Source: Candidatus Jettenia sp. AMX2 (GTDB taxonomy: Bacteria > Planctomycetota > Brocadiia > Brocadiales > Brocadiaceae). Taken from it: a DNA stretch of 64,000 bases. Each line of letters starts with the position of its first letter. The first letter of the stretch is position 1. A program made the translations under genes and the position numbers. Shown one piece after another: positions 41,004 through 50,325 of this stretch. Under the pieces are notes generated by a model that did no database searches, was not told where the DNA came from, and saw only the letters and a list, made by a program, of their open reading frames with translations. The stretch lies in contig CP129469.1 of the NCBI GenBank assembly GCA_030583665.1, forward strand, positions 124,001 to 188,000. Direction: 5' to 3'.

Positions 41004-41480
41004 CTATACCGGTTCGATTTCAGCGAATTGATCGGGCCAATACACAGCTGAATCAGCCGATGATGCATCTTTCTTTTTTCTTTTATTAGAATTGAAATTA
41101 TTATTGTTATTTACGACGCCAGTTGAAGCACTGCTACTGACCGAGATTTCTATCATCCCATGAGGTACCATATTTTGGGCCTGGCATATCACCTTTGGAT
41201 CAAAAGACATATTCCTTTTTAAAAGAGAAGCAGCTTTAACTACCTGGGGTGTTGCAACTTTTTTAAGATTTTCAAGATCCAAATCCTTTAACGCCTTTTC
41301 GTTGCTCAGAGAAACCTTTATAGTTCTATAGTCTTCTCCGTTCTTTACTCGATCCCTTACTTGGATATCAACTATTCCTGGCGGAATTTTTCTCACCCCA
41401 TCCAGGATATCTTCTAGATCAAAAGTTATTAGCCTCTTGATCATCACTACTAAATCCTTAGCTTCCTTTGTGATGCTCAT
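41004..41480 (-). CDS. Uncharacterised 158-residue protein; candidate RiPP precursor or substrate
   Basis: No family recognised. A strong AGGGGG ribosome site sits 7 bases before the ATG. The protein has an internal duplication: residues 14-42 (IKRLITFDLEDILDGVRKI, PPGIVDIQVR) and 87-115 (LKRNMSFDPKVICQAQNMV, PHGMIEISVS) share KR-x3-FD-x9-11-P-x-G-[IM]-[IV]-x-I-x-V with a 73-residue period. The last 45 residues differ: a Ser/Ala patch, five consecutive Asn, a basic KRKKK, and an acidic/aromatic tail VYWPDQFAEIEPV. A folded leader with a low-complexity C-terminal core fits a modified peptide substrate for the radical SAM gene 61 bases downstream. It could instead be a small structural or regulatory protein. 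Confidence 0.6.
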   Translation of the reverse strand: MSITKEAKDLVVMIKRLITFDLEDILDGVRKIPPGIVDIQVRDRVKNGEDYRTIKVSLSNEKALKDLDLENLKKVATPQVVKAASLLKRNMSFDPKVICQAQNMVPHGMIEISVSSSASTGVVNNNNNFNSNKRKKKDASSADSAVYWPDQFAEIEPV

Positions 41481-41921
41481 ACTTAACCCCCTTTCTTTTT
41501 TGGTTTAATGACACCTATTTTATTCCTCAAATCCAATAAACGATTAAATCTTCAAGCTTTTTAGAGTTTTTTCATAATATAATAAAGACAGGGTATTATC
41601 AAGTTTTTTGTGTAAAATCTTTTTCTGCTATTTGTGTGAATCGCTTATCCTGGAGGATTGTAAGAAATCATTATGTATTGCATTTTAATTCCTTTGCAGC
41701 TTTGTTTACGATGGTTTTAGGATTGGCACACCACTTAAAACTTGCTGTTTCTGGGGAAATTCAACATCAGGTTTTTCGGACAAATATTTGAACTTGATCG
41801 ATCGATAAACCCGAAAACGAAATACGATCATTATTATCATGAAAAATATTCCTTCGCTCATTTCCTCGTAATAAGACTTGTCCTCGTGCAAACAAGGAGC
41901 AGAGAAGGGTCGCCCATTAGA
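41481..41921. other. Intergenic upstream of the radical SAM cassette
   Basis: 441 AT-rich bases. A 61-codon minus-strand frame (41706-41891) has no family feature and no ribosome site, so it is not called. The cassette promoter probably lies here. The right edge is the inverted repeat of an IS1182-like element. Confidence 0.45.
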
Positions 41922-43792
41922 AGGCTGTCCGAGAATACAGATTTTTTCAATTATTCATAATCGAGAGGTACAATTTTGTTGAGATAATCAAGTACAATGA
42001 TATAATGAAGTTCCAATAAGAACACGAAAACAAAATCACACCAGGCAGTTACATTTTTGCCTCGAACCAACAATTTTAATGAAGAAAGATTCCAATCCAT
42101 TCATTGCTTTACCTGTAGACAGATCATGGAGAATCAATCATAATGACGAAATTTAAACCATTTCATGAATTTCAGAAACCCCTGATAGGGTTTACTCCAG
42201 AATCTTTTTTAGACTATATAGAAACAGTATTGCCAAAGGATCATTTATGCAGATTAGTAAAAGAGGTAGTATTTTCATGAGATACAGAATCCTTAGAGGC
42301 CAAATATTCATTTTTAGGACAACGAACATATCATCCGAAGTTACAGTTAAGTCTCTTATTTTATGGGTATGCTACAGGGGTTCGCAGCAGTAGGGAATTG
42401 GAGGAGAAGTGCATCAGTGACCACATTTATATATATTTAATGCAATGTTATACACCAGATCATCGGACGATCAGCGATTTCCGCAAGAACAACCTTAAAG
42501 AGATTGAGAAGTATTTTGTGGATATTGTAAGGATATTCAGCACGTTAGGTTATACCAGTATAGGAAAGATATATATAGATGGTACAAAGCTCAAAGGCAA
42601 TGCCTCAGCAAAGCGGACGAAAGACCGTGCAGGGTTTGAGAAATGGCTTTCAGAGATAGAGGAGGAGGTGGCAACAGTATTAAAGGAAGCGGAAACTATC
42701 GACAAGCAAGAAGACGAGAGCTGCAAAACTGATCCGGAACTAGAGGCATTACAGAAGAATCTATCAGACCGAGCATGCCTGAGAAGTAAGATAGAAGAGG
42801 CGTTAGAGGCGATGAAGGAGGAAGGGAAAAAAAAGATCAATCTTACCGACAGGGATGCCAATCATATGAAATCCGGGGGAAGTAAAGACATACGTCCTGG
42901 CTATAACTGTCAGATGGCAGTAACGGAAGCCGGAATTATTGTAGGGGCGGAACCAGTAACAGATGCAAATGACCGGAATCAATTGAAGCCGGTGATAGAG
43001 CAGGCAGAGTCAAACACTCAGGAAAAAATTAAAGAAGTAGCGGCAGATTGTGGATACGGGAGTTATGCAAATTATGAGTATCTGGAGCAAAGACAAAGAG
43101 AAATAGATGGATATGTATTTTCAACAATACAAATCGGGAGAGTATAAAAAAGAAGCACATCGGTATCACTACAGTAATTTTACCTATGATGTGATAACTG
43201 ATAGCTACATATGTCCGGAAGGGAAACGATTACCATACTGGAAGACCAGAACAAATGTGACCGATAGCCGCAAGTGGAATCATAAAGTTTACAAAGGTAC
43301 GGAGTGTGGGGCATGTCAGAAGAAGTCATTATGTACAAAGGCAAAGGCGAGAGAACTGCTAATAGATATTCGCGAACCTCTTTTACAAAAGATGAGAAAA
43401 AAGTTGGTATCTGATGAAGGAAAGCGAAAATATTTTATGCGTCAGTATCTCATCGAACCAGTCTTTGGGCATTTGAAATTTAATATTGGGTATCGAAACT
43501 TTCTCTTACGAGGTCTGGAAAAAGTCCGTGCGGAATTTCAGCTGATGTGTATTGGATGGAATTTAAAAAAGATGTTGAAAATGGGAATAAGGCCTGCAAC
43601 AGGGTAGGGTAATATCAGGAAAACAAGCTCTCCTTGGGTAGTTTTATGTACTTTTTATCCGATTGAGATAAAATTATGATTTAGATGGAAATATTTTAAC
43701 CTTTTTCTGACTTGTTTATAGATTGCATTTAATTTATACACAATTTGCCTTGTCTTTTATTTTTGTTTATTTGCCATATTCCCGGACAGCCT
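41922..43792 (+). mobile_element. IS1182-like insertion sequence, decayed
   Basis: Terminal inverted repeats AGGCTGTCCGAGAATA (41922-41937) and its complement at 43777-43792 match at 15 of 16 bases. The 1871-base span fits IS1182 elements. The transposase inside has a nonsense codon and a frameshift. I see no clean target duplication. Confidence 0.85.
42143..43607 (+). pseudogene. IS1182-family transposase, broken
   Basis: Starts MTKFKPFHEFQKPLIGFTPE at 42143. An in-frame TGA (42278-42280) interrupts it; the same frame continues with ATGVRSSRELEEK, IDGTKLKGNAS (first catalytic Asp), DRDANHMKS and VAADCGYGSY (second Asp), then a one-base frameshift near 43115-43145. The final segment contains the zinc-finger-like CGACQKKSLC and the catalytic Glu in EPVFGHLKFNIGYRNFLLRG. 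Joined, the protein would be about 485 residues, normal for the family. It is not functional as read. Confidence 0.87.
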
Positions 43793-44211
43793 GTTTAGAA
43801 GCAGTACCCCTCCCTAGTACAACGTTTCATAAAAACCTATACAAAAACGAATGTCATTGCGAGGAGTGGAACGACGAAGCAATCTCTTGTTCTATTAAGC
43901 GTTAAGATTGCTTCGCTGTCGCTCGCAATGACAATAACATATGTAAACATATTTGTAGAACGATACACTAGGCCTAAAACAAGCGAGGTTTTATAAACCT
44001 CGCCTCTTATCACTGTTTTAATCGGTAATGGGTACTATTATTTGTATTATTTTTTCTACTCTCGATACTTTTTTTCATTTTAATCGGCATCAAGACTCCA
44101 CTCACAAGAAAAATACCCTTATCGGAAAATAAAATCGGGGATGATCGCAAAGTGATAAGGTACCGCTCCCGTTCCCGCTTCATTTCCTGCATCTTTTATC
44201 ACCTATATCTG
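43793..44211. other. Intergenic between two insertion sequences
   Basis: Contains one palindromic repeat (43853-43932) and a hairpin GCGAGGTTT/AAACCTCGC (about 43983-44003) followed by a T-poor stretch. The left end of the IS1380-like element must lie here, but I could not identify matching terminal repeats. Confidence 0.45.
43853..43932. repeat. Palindromic repeat (GTCATTGCGAGG family), complete copy
   Basis: GTCATTGCGAGGAGTGGAAC with GACGAAGCAATCT on the left arm, and AGATTGCTTCG...GCTCGCAATGAC on the right, joined by about 14 bases. The clearest two-armed copy in the window. Confidence 0.85.
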
Positions 44212-45777
44212 TTATTCTCTCATGCACATCTTCAGCCTACGGATCCGCTCCCACGTGGCAAAGAAATCCTTCAGCCAGTCATTATATCTAAGGATTCGGT
44301 ATACGATCTTCCTCCCCGTTTTCAGGATTTGACAGGGAAGTAAAATCAGGGTATTCAGAAACCGTCGAAATTCCATCTTCTGTACCTGCATTCCCCTCAC
44401 CGCGTTGGGCATCAACAACCCAAACCATGACTTTAAATTCCACGCCAGCGCTGCCATGACCATATACGCCCAGTTGCTCTCCAAATCCCTTACCGGCATC
44501 TTCATCGCATTTACACCGTTCTTCAACTGCTCTACCACATTCTCCTGATCACAGCGCCCGTTTGCCAACTCCACCAATTCCTCTGCCGTCATATCCCGCC
44601 GGGTAGTAATGTAAAAAAAGTATCGTATATCATCAAGCAACACCTTCTCGCCCTTTTCTACACTCAGGTTTTTCATCAGCACAATTACCCGATAGCTCTG
44701 TTTACACTTCATTGGCCGATACTCAAACTCCGACACATGCTCACTCGCCAAACGAATATCCTTATATTCTCGTTCCTTCACGATCCGCTCTTTTACCTTT
44801 TCCGGCTTGCTTCTCTCCTTGGTCTTTACCCTATATTTCGGTTTACGGCTTAACACCCTCCATGCTTTCCCCGGTAACTCCTCTGCATGTCTTACCAGAA
44901 CCTTATGTGCATCCATCCCAAAAACAAAGTCTACCTCCCGTGACCACCGATCAAAATTCTCCGTCAGCGAAAAGTCCGTGTCTCCTCTCACACATATCCG
45001 CCTGGCATACGGCTTCACCAATCCTATCGCACGGTCTACCCACTCCACACACCCATCATGGCTCGGCTTGTTACCAGGTCTATTTACCAGATACAACACC
45101 TCTTTCGTATTCCACAACGATATGATTAACGGTGCATATCCCCATATCCCTTTGTACGATATGTCCATCCCCTCTTTACATCCACCATATGTCTTCGCTA
45201 TCGTACCGTCTATATCAACCAGCGCTTCTTCAAGGATCTCCTTTCTCGCTTCTTTCCATACACGAAGCCGACCTGTATTGATGCACTCCATCAGCTTTAG
45301 AATATCTTCTCTCCTGAACCGCCGGGTAAAATCTCCGGCTGTCGTCGGGTCTGGTATCCTCTGCGCTCCCACTGCGTTCAGATACCCCTCATCCTGACGA
45401 TTCAGCTCTATATCCTCTAATCGTATATTCCCTGAAAGAACATTATACGCTATGTTCAATACATGATCTGATTCATGGTAGGGCATGTGCATCTTCAACA
45501 ATTCAAGTTTCTCGTCAATCTCTTTTACTAACCCGCATTTTAGCACCATCTGATGGATTGCTCCTATCCCTCCACAGTTTATTGCCTGGTTCCTTTCTGC
45601 TATCTCGTAATGAATGTTCCTCGCTCTGAACATCGGTCGGTCTTGCTCTTCCCACTGCTTCCGCCCCAGTCGCCTTTCGATTTTTTGTTTCCTTCTGCTG
45701 AGTATTTTGTTATACTTCTGTTCTGATTTTTTGCTCATCTGAAATGCCCCTTTTTCTGGTTGTTGGTTTTTTTGCAA
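44212..45777 (-). CDS. IS1380-family transposase
   Basis: 521 residues (Met14, MSKKSEQKYN, is an alternative start). DDE catalytic residues appear as VDIDGTIAKTYGG (first Asp), CVRGDTDFSLTENFDRW (second Asp) and ANGRCDQENVVEQLKNGVNAM (Glu in the C-terminal helix), the IS1380/IS4-group layout. The frame is intact, so the element may be active. It differs strongly from the second IS1380-like transposase at 57596-59113. Confidence 0.92.
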   Translation of the reverse strand: MQKNQQPEKGAFQMSKKSEQKYNKILSRRKQKIERRLGRKQWEEQDRPMFRARNIHYEIAERNQAINCGGIGAIHQMVLKCGLVKEIDEKLELLKMHMPYHESDHVLNIAYNVLSGNIRLEDIELNRQDEGYLNAVGAQRIPDPTTAGDFTRRFRREDILKLMECINTGRLRVWKEARKEILEEALVDIDGTIAKTYGGCKEGMDISYKGIWGYAPLIISLWNTKEVLYLVNRPGNKPSHDGCVEWVDRAIGLVKPYARRICVRGDTDFSLTENFDRWSREVDFVFGMDAHKVLVRHAEELPGKAWRVLSRKPKYRVKTKERSKPEKVKERIVKEREYKDIRLASEHVSEFEYRPMKCKQSYRVIVLMKNLSVEKGEKVLLDDIRYFFYITTRRDMTAEELVELANGRCDQENVVEQLKNGVNAMKMPVRDLESNWAYMVMAALAWNLKSWFGLLMPNAVRGMQVQKMEFRRFLNTLILLPCQILKTGRKIVYRILRYNDWLKDFFATWERIRRLKMCMRE

Positions 45778-45887
45778 ATCCCATTTTAACCAGTAAATTC
45801 GGGCATTTCAACCAACTTCACCTCTCTCGGTAAAAAAATCACGCTTGGATAAGGACTAGGTACGCCTCTATAGGTTACCCCGTTTGT

Positions 45888-46646
45888 TCATTTCCGGATA
45901 AGCGGAACAAACCGGACCGGAACGATCGATTTCTTTATGATTTTTGAAGAAGCATCCTTGGTGATCAGCATCAGGTCCTGTATTGCATATACACCCCCTA
46001 CCGGTATAACCATACGGCCCCCAGGTTTAAGCTGATCAATGAGTGGCTGAGGAATATATTCTGCGGCGGCAGTAACAATGATTGCATCAAACGGGGCATG
46101 TTCCGGCCAGCCCTTATACCCGTCACCAATCTTCACATTAATATTTGTGTATCCAAGCATCTCAAGCCTTTCCCTGGCCTCTTTGCCAAGCCCTTCCAAA
46201 ACCTCTATGGTGTATACCTTTTTTACAAGCATCGAGAGAACAGCAGCCTGATAGCCTGAACCGGCACCTACCTCAAGTACAACGTCATCTTTATCAGGCT
46301 CTATCAGTTCTGTCATAAAGGCAACGATATATGGTTGGGAAATCGTTTGTCCGTACCCGATAGGTACCGGTTGGTCGGAATAACTGAGAATCCGCCTTTC
46401 CTCAGGTATAAATAAATGACGTGGCACGGTACCCATAACTTCCAGCACCTTTTTATTCTGTATACCCCGGCTGACAAGCTGCTCCTCAACCATCCGCTTG
46501 CGCTGGCGTGTAAAGGAATCTTCATCGATTACCGAAAGATTTTTTCCTGCGAGAAAAACCGGATCCCTGTTGCAGGCAAAAAGGATGATTAAAAAAATGA
46601 CAGCTGCTGTACTGACAATGAGAAGCGCATTCATACTTATCTTCAT
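45888..46646 (-). CDS. pcm: Protein-L-isoaspartate O-methyltransferase with export segment
   Basis: 252 residues. The core (from about residue 45) has RKRMVEEQLVSRGI, PVPIGYGQTISQPYIVAFM and the SAM motif DDVVLEVGAGSGYQAAVLS, then FDAIIVTAAAEYIPQPLIDQLKPGGRMVIPVG: full-length Pcm, which methylates isoaspartyl residues to start their repair. Ahead is a hydrophobic helix (residues about 8-24) ending LFAC, which resembles a lipobox, so the enzyme may be anchored outside the cytoplasm. That is odd for a SAM-dependent enzyme. It starts 27 bases after selD and is probably co-transcribed with it. Confidence 0.93.
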   Translation of the reverse strand: MKISMNALLIVSTAAVIFLIILFACNRDPVFLAGKNLSVIDEDSFTRQRKRMVEEQLVSRGIQNKKVLEVMGTVPRHLFIPEERRILSYSDQPVPIGYGQTISQPYIVAFMTELIEPDKDDVVLEVGAGSGYQAAVLSMLVKKVYTIEVLEGLGKEARERLEMLGYTNINVKIGDGYKGWPEHAPFDAIIVTAAAEYIPQPLIDQLKPGGRMVIPVGGVYAIQDLMLITKDASSKIIKKSIVPVRFVPLIRK

Positions 46647-46673
46647 ACTGTGTCGCTCCGGTTACCTGATCTT

Positions 46674-47723
46674 TTAAGGTTTTACGATGATGGAAACATC
46701 CTGCCTTTTCTGTACTTCACCAATAATTTCTGCAGTCATAACACCTCTTTCCCTGAGTTTTGAACAGAATATTCCGGCTTTCTCTTCGGAAAGTGAAATA
46801 AGCAAACCTCCTGAAGTCTGTGCATCAAAGAAGACGTCTGCCAGCGTCTCCCGCACTTTAGGGTCTATTTTTATTGCGTTTTTTAAATATTTTTTGCTGA
46901 GCTTTGATACCCCCGGTATCAATCCCATCTTGACATAGCGTTCGCAACCGGCAAATACCGGTATGCATCCGGCAAAGAAGATTAAGGTTACCATACTTGC
47001 CTCAGCCATCTCGTATGCATGCCCCAAAAGCCCAAAACCTGTAATATCGGTGCAAGCATCAACACCTACTTCAACCATTATCTCAGAAGCCGTTCTGTTT
47101 AACAGGGACATGCTTTTCGTTGCAAGACTTACATGTTCTTCAAGAACCTTATTTGCCTTAATAGCTGAAATAATTAATCCTGTGCCCAGTGATTTTGTTA
47201 GTACTAATACATTCCCTGCCTTAGCACCTGCGTTGGTTACAATTTTACGGGGATGAACAATTCCGGTAACCGACATTCCATACTTAATTTCAGTATCCTG
47301 CAAGGTATGGCCACCAACAACTGCTGCGCCTGCCTCATGGGCCTTGTCTGCTCCACCCTTCAGTATTCCGATCAGAATATCCTTGTCGGATAAATTCAAT
47401 GGGTAGCAAAGAATGTTCATGGCTGTGATAGGTTTGCCACCCATGGCATAAACATCACTTAAGGCATTTGCTGCTGCTATCAACCCATAATCATAAGGAT
47501 CATTCACAACCGGCGTGAAAAAATCCAAGGTTGATACCGTAGCGATCTCATCGGTAATTTTGTAAACACCTGCATCGGCAAAGGTTTTGGGACCGACAAG
47601 CAGGCACTCGTCCTGATACTCCGGTAAATTATTCAGCACATATGCCATGTCTTCGACGGGGACTTTTCCTGCTCACCCGGCACATGTTGCATAATCAATA
47701 AGCCGTTTTTTTCTCCACAACAA
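46674..47723 (-). CDS. selD: Selenide, water dikinase SelD, selenocysteine-containing
   Basis: Read conventionally the frame starts at an ATG (47648), which would lack the catalytic N-terminus. Upstream and in frame, a TTG at 47723 sits 7 bases after a GGGAGGAGGT ribosome site and encodes LLWRKKRLIDYATCAG, then TGA (47673-47675), then AGKVPVEDMAY. The TGA falls where other SelD proteins have catalytic Cys or Sec, three residues before the conserved Lys (GxGCGCK in E. coli). So TGA very likely encodes selenocysteine in a 349-residue protein. Other SelD motifs: STLDFFTPVVNDPYDYG, NALSDVYAMGGKP, AVVGGHTLQD, ACTDITGFGLLGHAYEM. It makes selenophosphate from selenide and ATP. Confidence 0.93.
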
Positions 47724-47872
47724 GGGTATCACCTCCTCCCGGTATGCTTTTTCCGCAAACAGCGTTAATGCGCATAACGTCTTACGTATTTGTGCATAAT
47801 TTCATTAGTATAGTAATTTTCTTTTATGTGAATGGTAAACTTTATTCCCTGCAAAATCAATTCTTTTATTCT
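47724..47872. other. Short gap kbl-selD with ribosome site
   Basis: About 150 bases. The GGGAGGAGGT ribosome site (complement of 47731-47740) sets the selD start at the TTG. Confidence 0.6.
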
Positions 47873-49048
47873 TCACACAATATGCAAAGACTTCCCTATC
47901 TTTTCAAAACATTCAATAGCCCATAAAAGATCATCACGACTATGTACAGCAGAAAGCATAACACGGATACGCGCACTGCCCACCGGTACCGTAGGGTAAC
48001 CAATTGACTGAGCGAAAATCCCTTCTTCAAATAATTTTTGACTAAGCTCCCTGGCAACCCTGGCATCACCGGTTATGACAGGGGTTATGGGAGTTTTTGT
48101 CCGGCCAAGATTAAATCCGATGTGTCTCATTTTTTCCTGAAAAAATGTGGCATTTTCCCGTAATTGTTTCACCAGTACATCAGAAGCTGCGAGAATATCC
48201 ACCGCTGTAATACAAGCCGCTGTATCGGCAGCAGTCGCAGCGCTGGAAAAGAGAAAAGGACGTCCTTTTTGCGTCAAATAATCCGTTATTTTTTTATTTG
48301 CTGCAACATACCCGCCTACTACCCCAAACGCCTTTGACAGGGTACCTACTTCAATATCAACCCTGCCGTGAAGATTACAATGATCAACGATACCTCTGCC
48401 GCTCCGCCCCAGTACCCCCTCTCCATGAGCATCGTCTACCATGATAATAGCCCCAAAGCTTTCTGCAATCCCTGCAATCTCGGAAAGCGGTGCAATATCA
48501 CCTTCCATACTGAAAACGCCGTCGGTAATAATAAGTTTACGCCTGGCATTTTTTTCACCCGATAATTTTGTCTGAAGATCCTGGAAATTACAATGCTCAT
48601 ATCGTATGATCCTAGCCTTTGAGAGACGGCATCCGTCAATGATGCTTGCGTGATTGAGCTCATCGGAAAGAACCACATCGCCTTCACCCACAATTGCGGG
48701 AATTACCGCAAGGTTTGCACAGAATCCCGATTGGAATGATAAAACACTTTCCACACCCTTAAATGCTGCGAGTTTTTGTTCCAATTGCCTGTGCAGCGCC
48801 GTAGTTCCGGCAATAGTCCTTACCGATGCGGGACCTACGCCGTATGTCTCAACAGCATTTTTTGAAGCAGCTTTTAATACGGGATTATTGGCAAATCCGA
48901 GATAATTGTTCGAGCAGAGGTTTAATACCCTCTTCCCCTCCACCGTTATCCATGCCCCTTGCGGTCCTTCAATAGTCCGAATATGGGTCAGCAATCCATT
49001 TTCCTTCAGTTTATCAAGTTCTTCGGTAATAAAATCAAGTTTTCCCAT
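47873..49048 (-). CDS. kbl: 2-amino-3-ketobutyrate CoA ligase (glycine C-acetyltransferase)
   Basis: 391 residues, alpha-oxoamine synthase family of PLP enzymes. Motifs: [71 protein letters not shown], and [13 protein letters not shown] with the PLP Lys. It splits 2-amino-3-ketobutyrate with CoA into glycine and acetyl-CoA. A GGAG ribosome site is present. It lies 75 bases after tdh, whose product is its substrate, so the pair is the threonine-to-glycine pathway. Confidence 0.95.
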   Translation of the reverse strand: MGKLDFITEELDKLKENGLLTHIRTIEGPQGAWITVEGKRVLNLCSNNYLGFANNPVLKAASKNAVETYGVGPASVRTIAGTTALHRQLEQKLAAFKGVESVLSFQSGFCANLAVIPAIVGEGDVVLSDELNHASIIDGCRLSKARIIRYEHCNFQDLQTKLSGEKNARRKLIITDGVFSMEGDIAPLSEIAGIAESFGAIIMVDDAHGEGVLGRSGRGIVDHCNLHGRVDIEVGTLSKAFGVVGGYVAANKKITDYLTQKGRPFLFSSAATAADTAACITAVDILAASDVLVKQLRENATFFQEKMRHIGFNLGRTKTPITPVITGDARVARELSQKLFEEGIFAQSIGYPTVPVGSARIRVMLSAVHSRDDLLWAIECFEKIGKSLHIV

Positions 49049-49123
49049 TATTGTCGTATCTCCTTCCTTATCGTCTCAAACAGTTGTGGAAGCAAAGCGA
49101 CTGAAGAAACTTTGCCTGAAATT

Positions 49124-50152
49124 CTAAATTTTCAGGATCACCTTCCCGCATTTCCCATCCTTCATAAGCTTCATCCCTTTTTCATATTCTGTGAGGGGGA
49201 ATCGATGGGTAATGACAGGACTTGGGTCGACAAGCCCCGACGATAAAAAGCGCGATGTTTTATACCATGTGGCAAAGAGTTTACGGCCGGTTATCCCGTA
49301 AATACGTACCTTTTTAAAAATAACGTCCTTATTCAGATCAATATTTACCTCTTTTTCATAAATACCTAAAATGGAAACCCTTCCTCCGGGAGTAACGGCT
49401 TTCAGGCCCTGATTGAGCGCCTGGCTGTTACCGGAAAAATCGAGAACAACATCCACCCCGTTATTTTTTGTTGCTTCCAGGGCGATTTGAATAATGTCCT
49501 GTCTTTTAGGATTCACCGTAATATGTGCTCCCATTTTTTTCCCAATTGCCAGCCGGTAATCATTGGGATCGGAGACAATAATTAATGATGCACCGCAGGC
49601 ATTGGCGATGGCTGTGGCGAAAAGACCAATCGGTCCGGCGCCGAGGATCAAAACCGTTTTCGTTGAAACATCTTCAGCCAGTACAGTATCAACAGCATTT
49701 CCAAAAGGTTCCTGGATCGTTGCCCATTCATCCGGAATATCCGGGTCGTTCTCCCATACAACATGTTCCGGCAAAACAAGAAATTCCCCGAAGGTACCGT
49801 CATGATCGATTCCCAGCAACTTAAAATTCCGGCAAACCTCCGGGTATCCGTTCTTACACTGATAACAATATCCGCAGATAAGGTGACTTTCAGCAGAAAC
49901 ACGGTCTCCTACCTTTATGCGGGTTACCTCTTTACCGGTTTTTGCCACGTTTCCGACAAATTCATGGCCTATAATGCGCGGCGGCGCAAAACGCTGCTGC
50001 GCCCATCTTGTCCAGTCATAGATATGAACATCCGTACCGCAAATAGATGCGATGTTGACCTTAATGAGTACATCCCTTGGTCCTACCTTTGGAGCAGGCA
50101 CTTCCATAATTTCCATACCCTTTGTACGCTTCGTCTTAACAACGGCCTTCAC
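49124..50152 (-). CDS. tdh: L-threonine 3-dehydrogenase
   Basis: 342 residues, zinc medium-chain dehydrogenase. Catalytic zinc ligands in ICGTDVHIYDW and IGHEFVG; structural zinc cysteines in CGYCYQCKNGYPEVC; NAD-binding VLILGAGPIGLFA. Full-length match to Tdh (MxEVPxPKxGPxDVLIKV at the start). It oxidises threonine to 2-amino-3-ketobutyrate. Start is GTG with AGGAGGG upstream. Operon with kbl. Confidence 0.95.
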   Translation of the reverse strand: MKAVVKTKRTKGMEIMEVPAPKVGPRDVLIKVNIASICGTDVHIYDWTRWAQQRFAPPRIIGHEFVGNVAKTGKEVTRIKVGDRVSAESHLICGYCYQCKNGYPEVCRNFKLLGIDHDGTFGEFLVLPEHVVWENDPDIPDEWATIQEPFGNAVDTVLAEDVSTKTVLILGAGPIGLFATAIANACGASLIIVSDPNDYRLAIGKKMGAHITVNPKRQDIIQIALEATKNNGVDVVLDFSGNSQALNQGLKAVTPGGRVSILGIYEKEVNIDLNKDVIFKKVRIYGITGRKLFATWYKTSRFLSSGLVDPSPVITHRFPLTEYEKGMKLMKDGKCGKVILKI

Positions 50153-50246
50153 CCGAAAGCCCTCCTCTCTTTTTTGGTTTTTGAATTTAGAGGAACGGTA
50201 ATATTTTGGTTTTTTGAAAAAACTGAAACGATCCGTTAGGAACAGA

Positions 50247-50293
50247 ACAAAAAAACCTTACTGCAAAGAATACAAATCTTTGGCAGTAAGGTT
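50247..50293 (-). terminator. Intrinsic terminator after yggS
   Basis: On the minus strand AACCTTACTGCCAAAGA pairs with TCTTTGCAGTAAGGTT across a short loop, followed by seven T. It ends the yggS transcript just before tdh. Confidence 0.88.
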
Positions 50294-50325
50294 GTCTTTT
50301 CTTATCCCAAAAAATCCCTTTCGAA

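Noticed and set aside
41706-41891. 61-codon minus-strand frame as a third gene of the radical SAM cassette
   Set aside because: No ribosome site, no start context and composition typical of AT-rich noncoding DNA.
42278-42280. Selenocysteine at the TGA in the IS1182 transposase
   Set aside because: The same gene also has a frameshift, so ordinary decay is the simpler explanation.
44212-45777. Terminal inverted repeats for the first IS1380-like element
   Set aside because: Candidate pairs near 43975 and 45860 match at only about 14 of 20 bases, and no target duplication was found, so the boundaries are left open.
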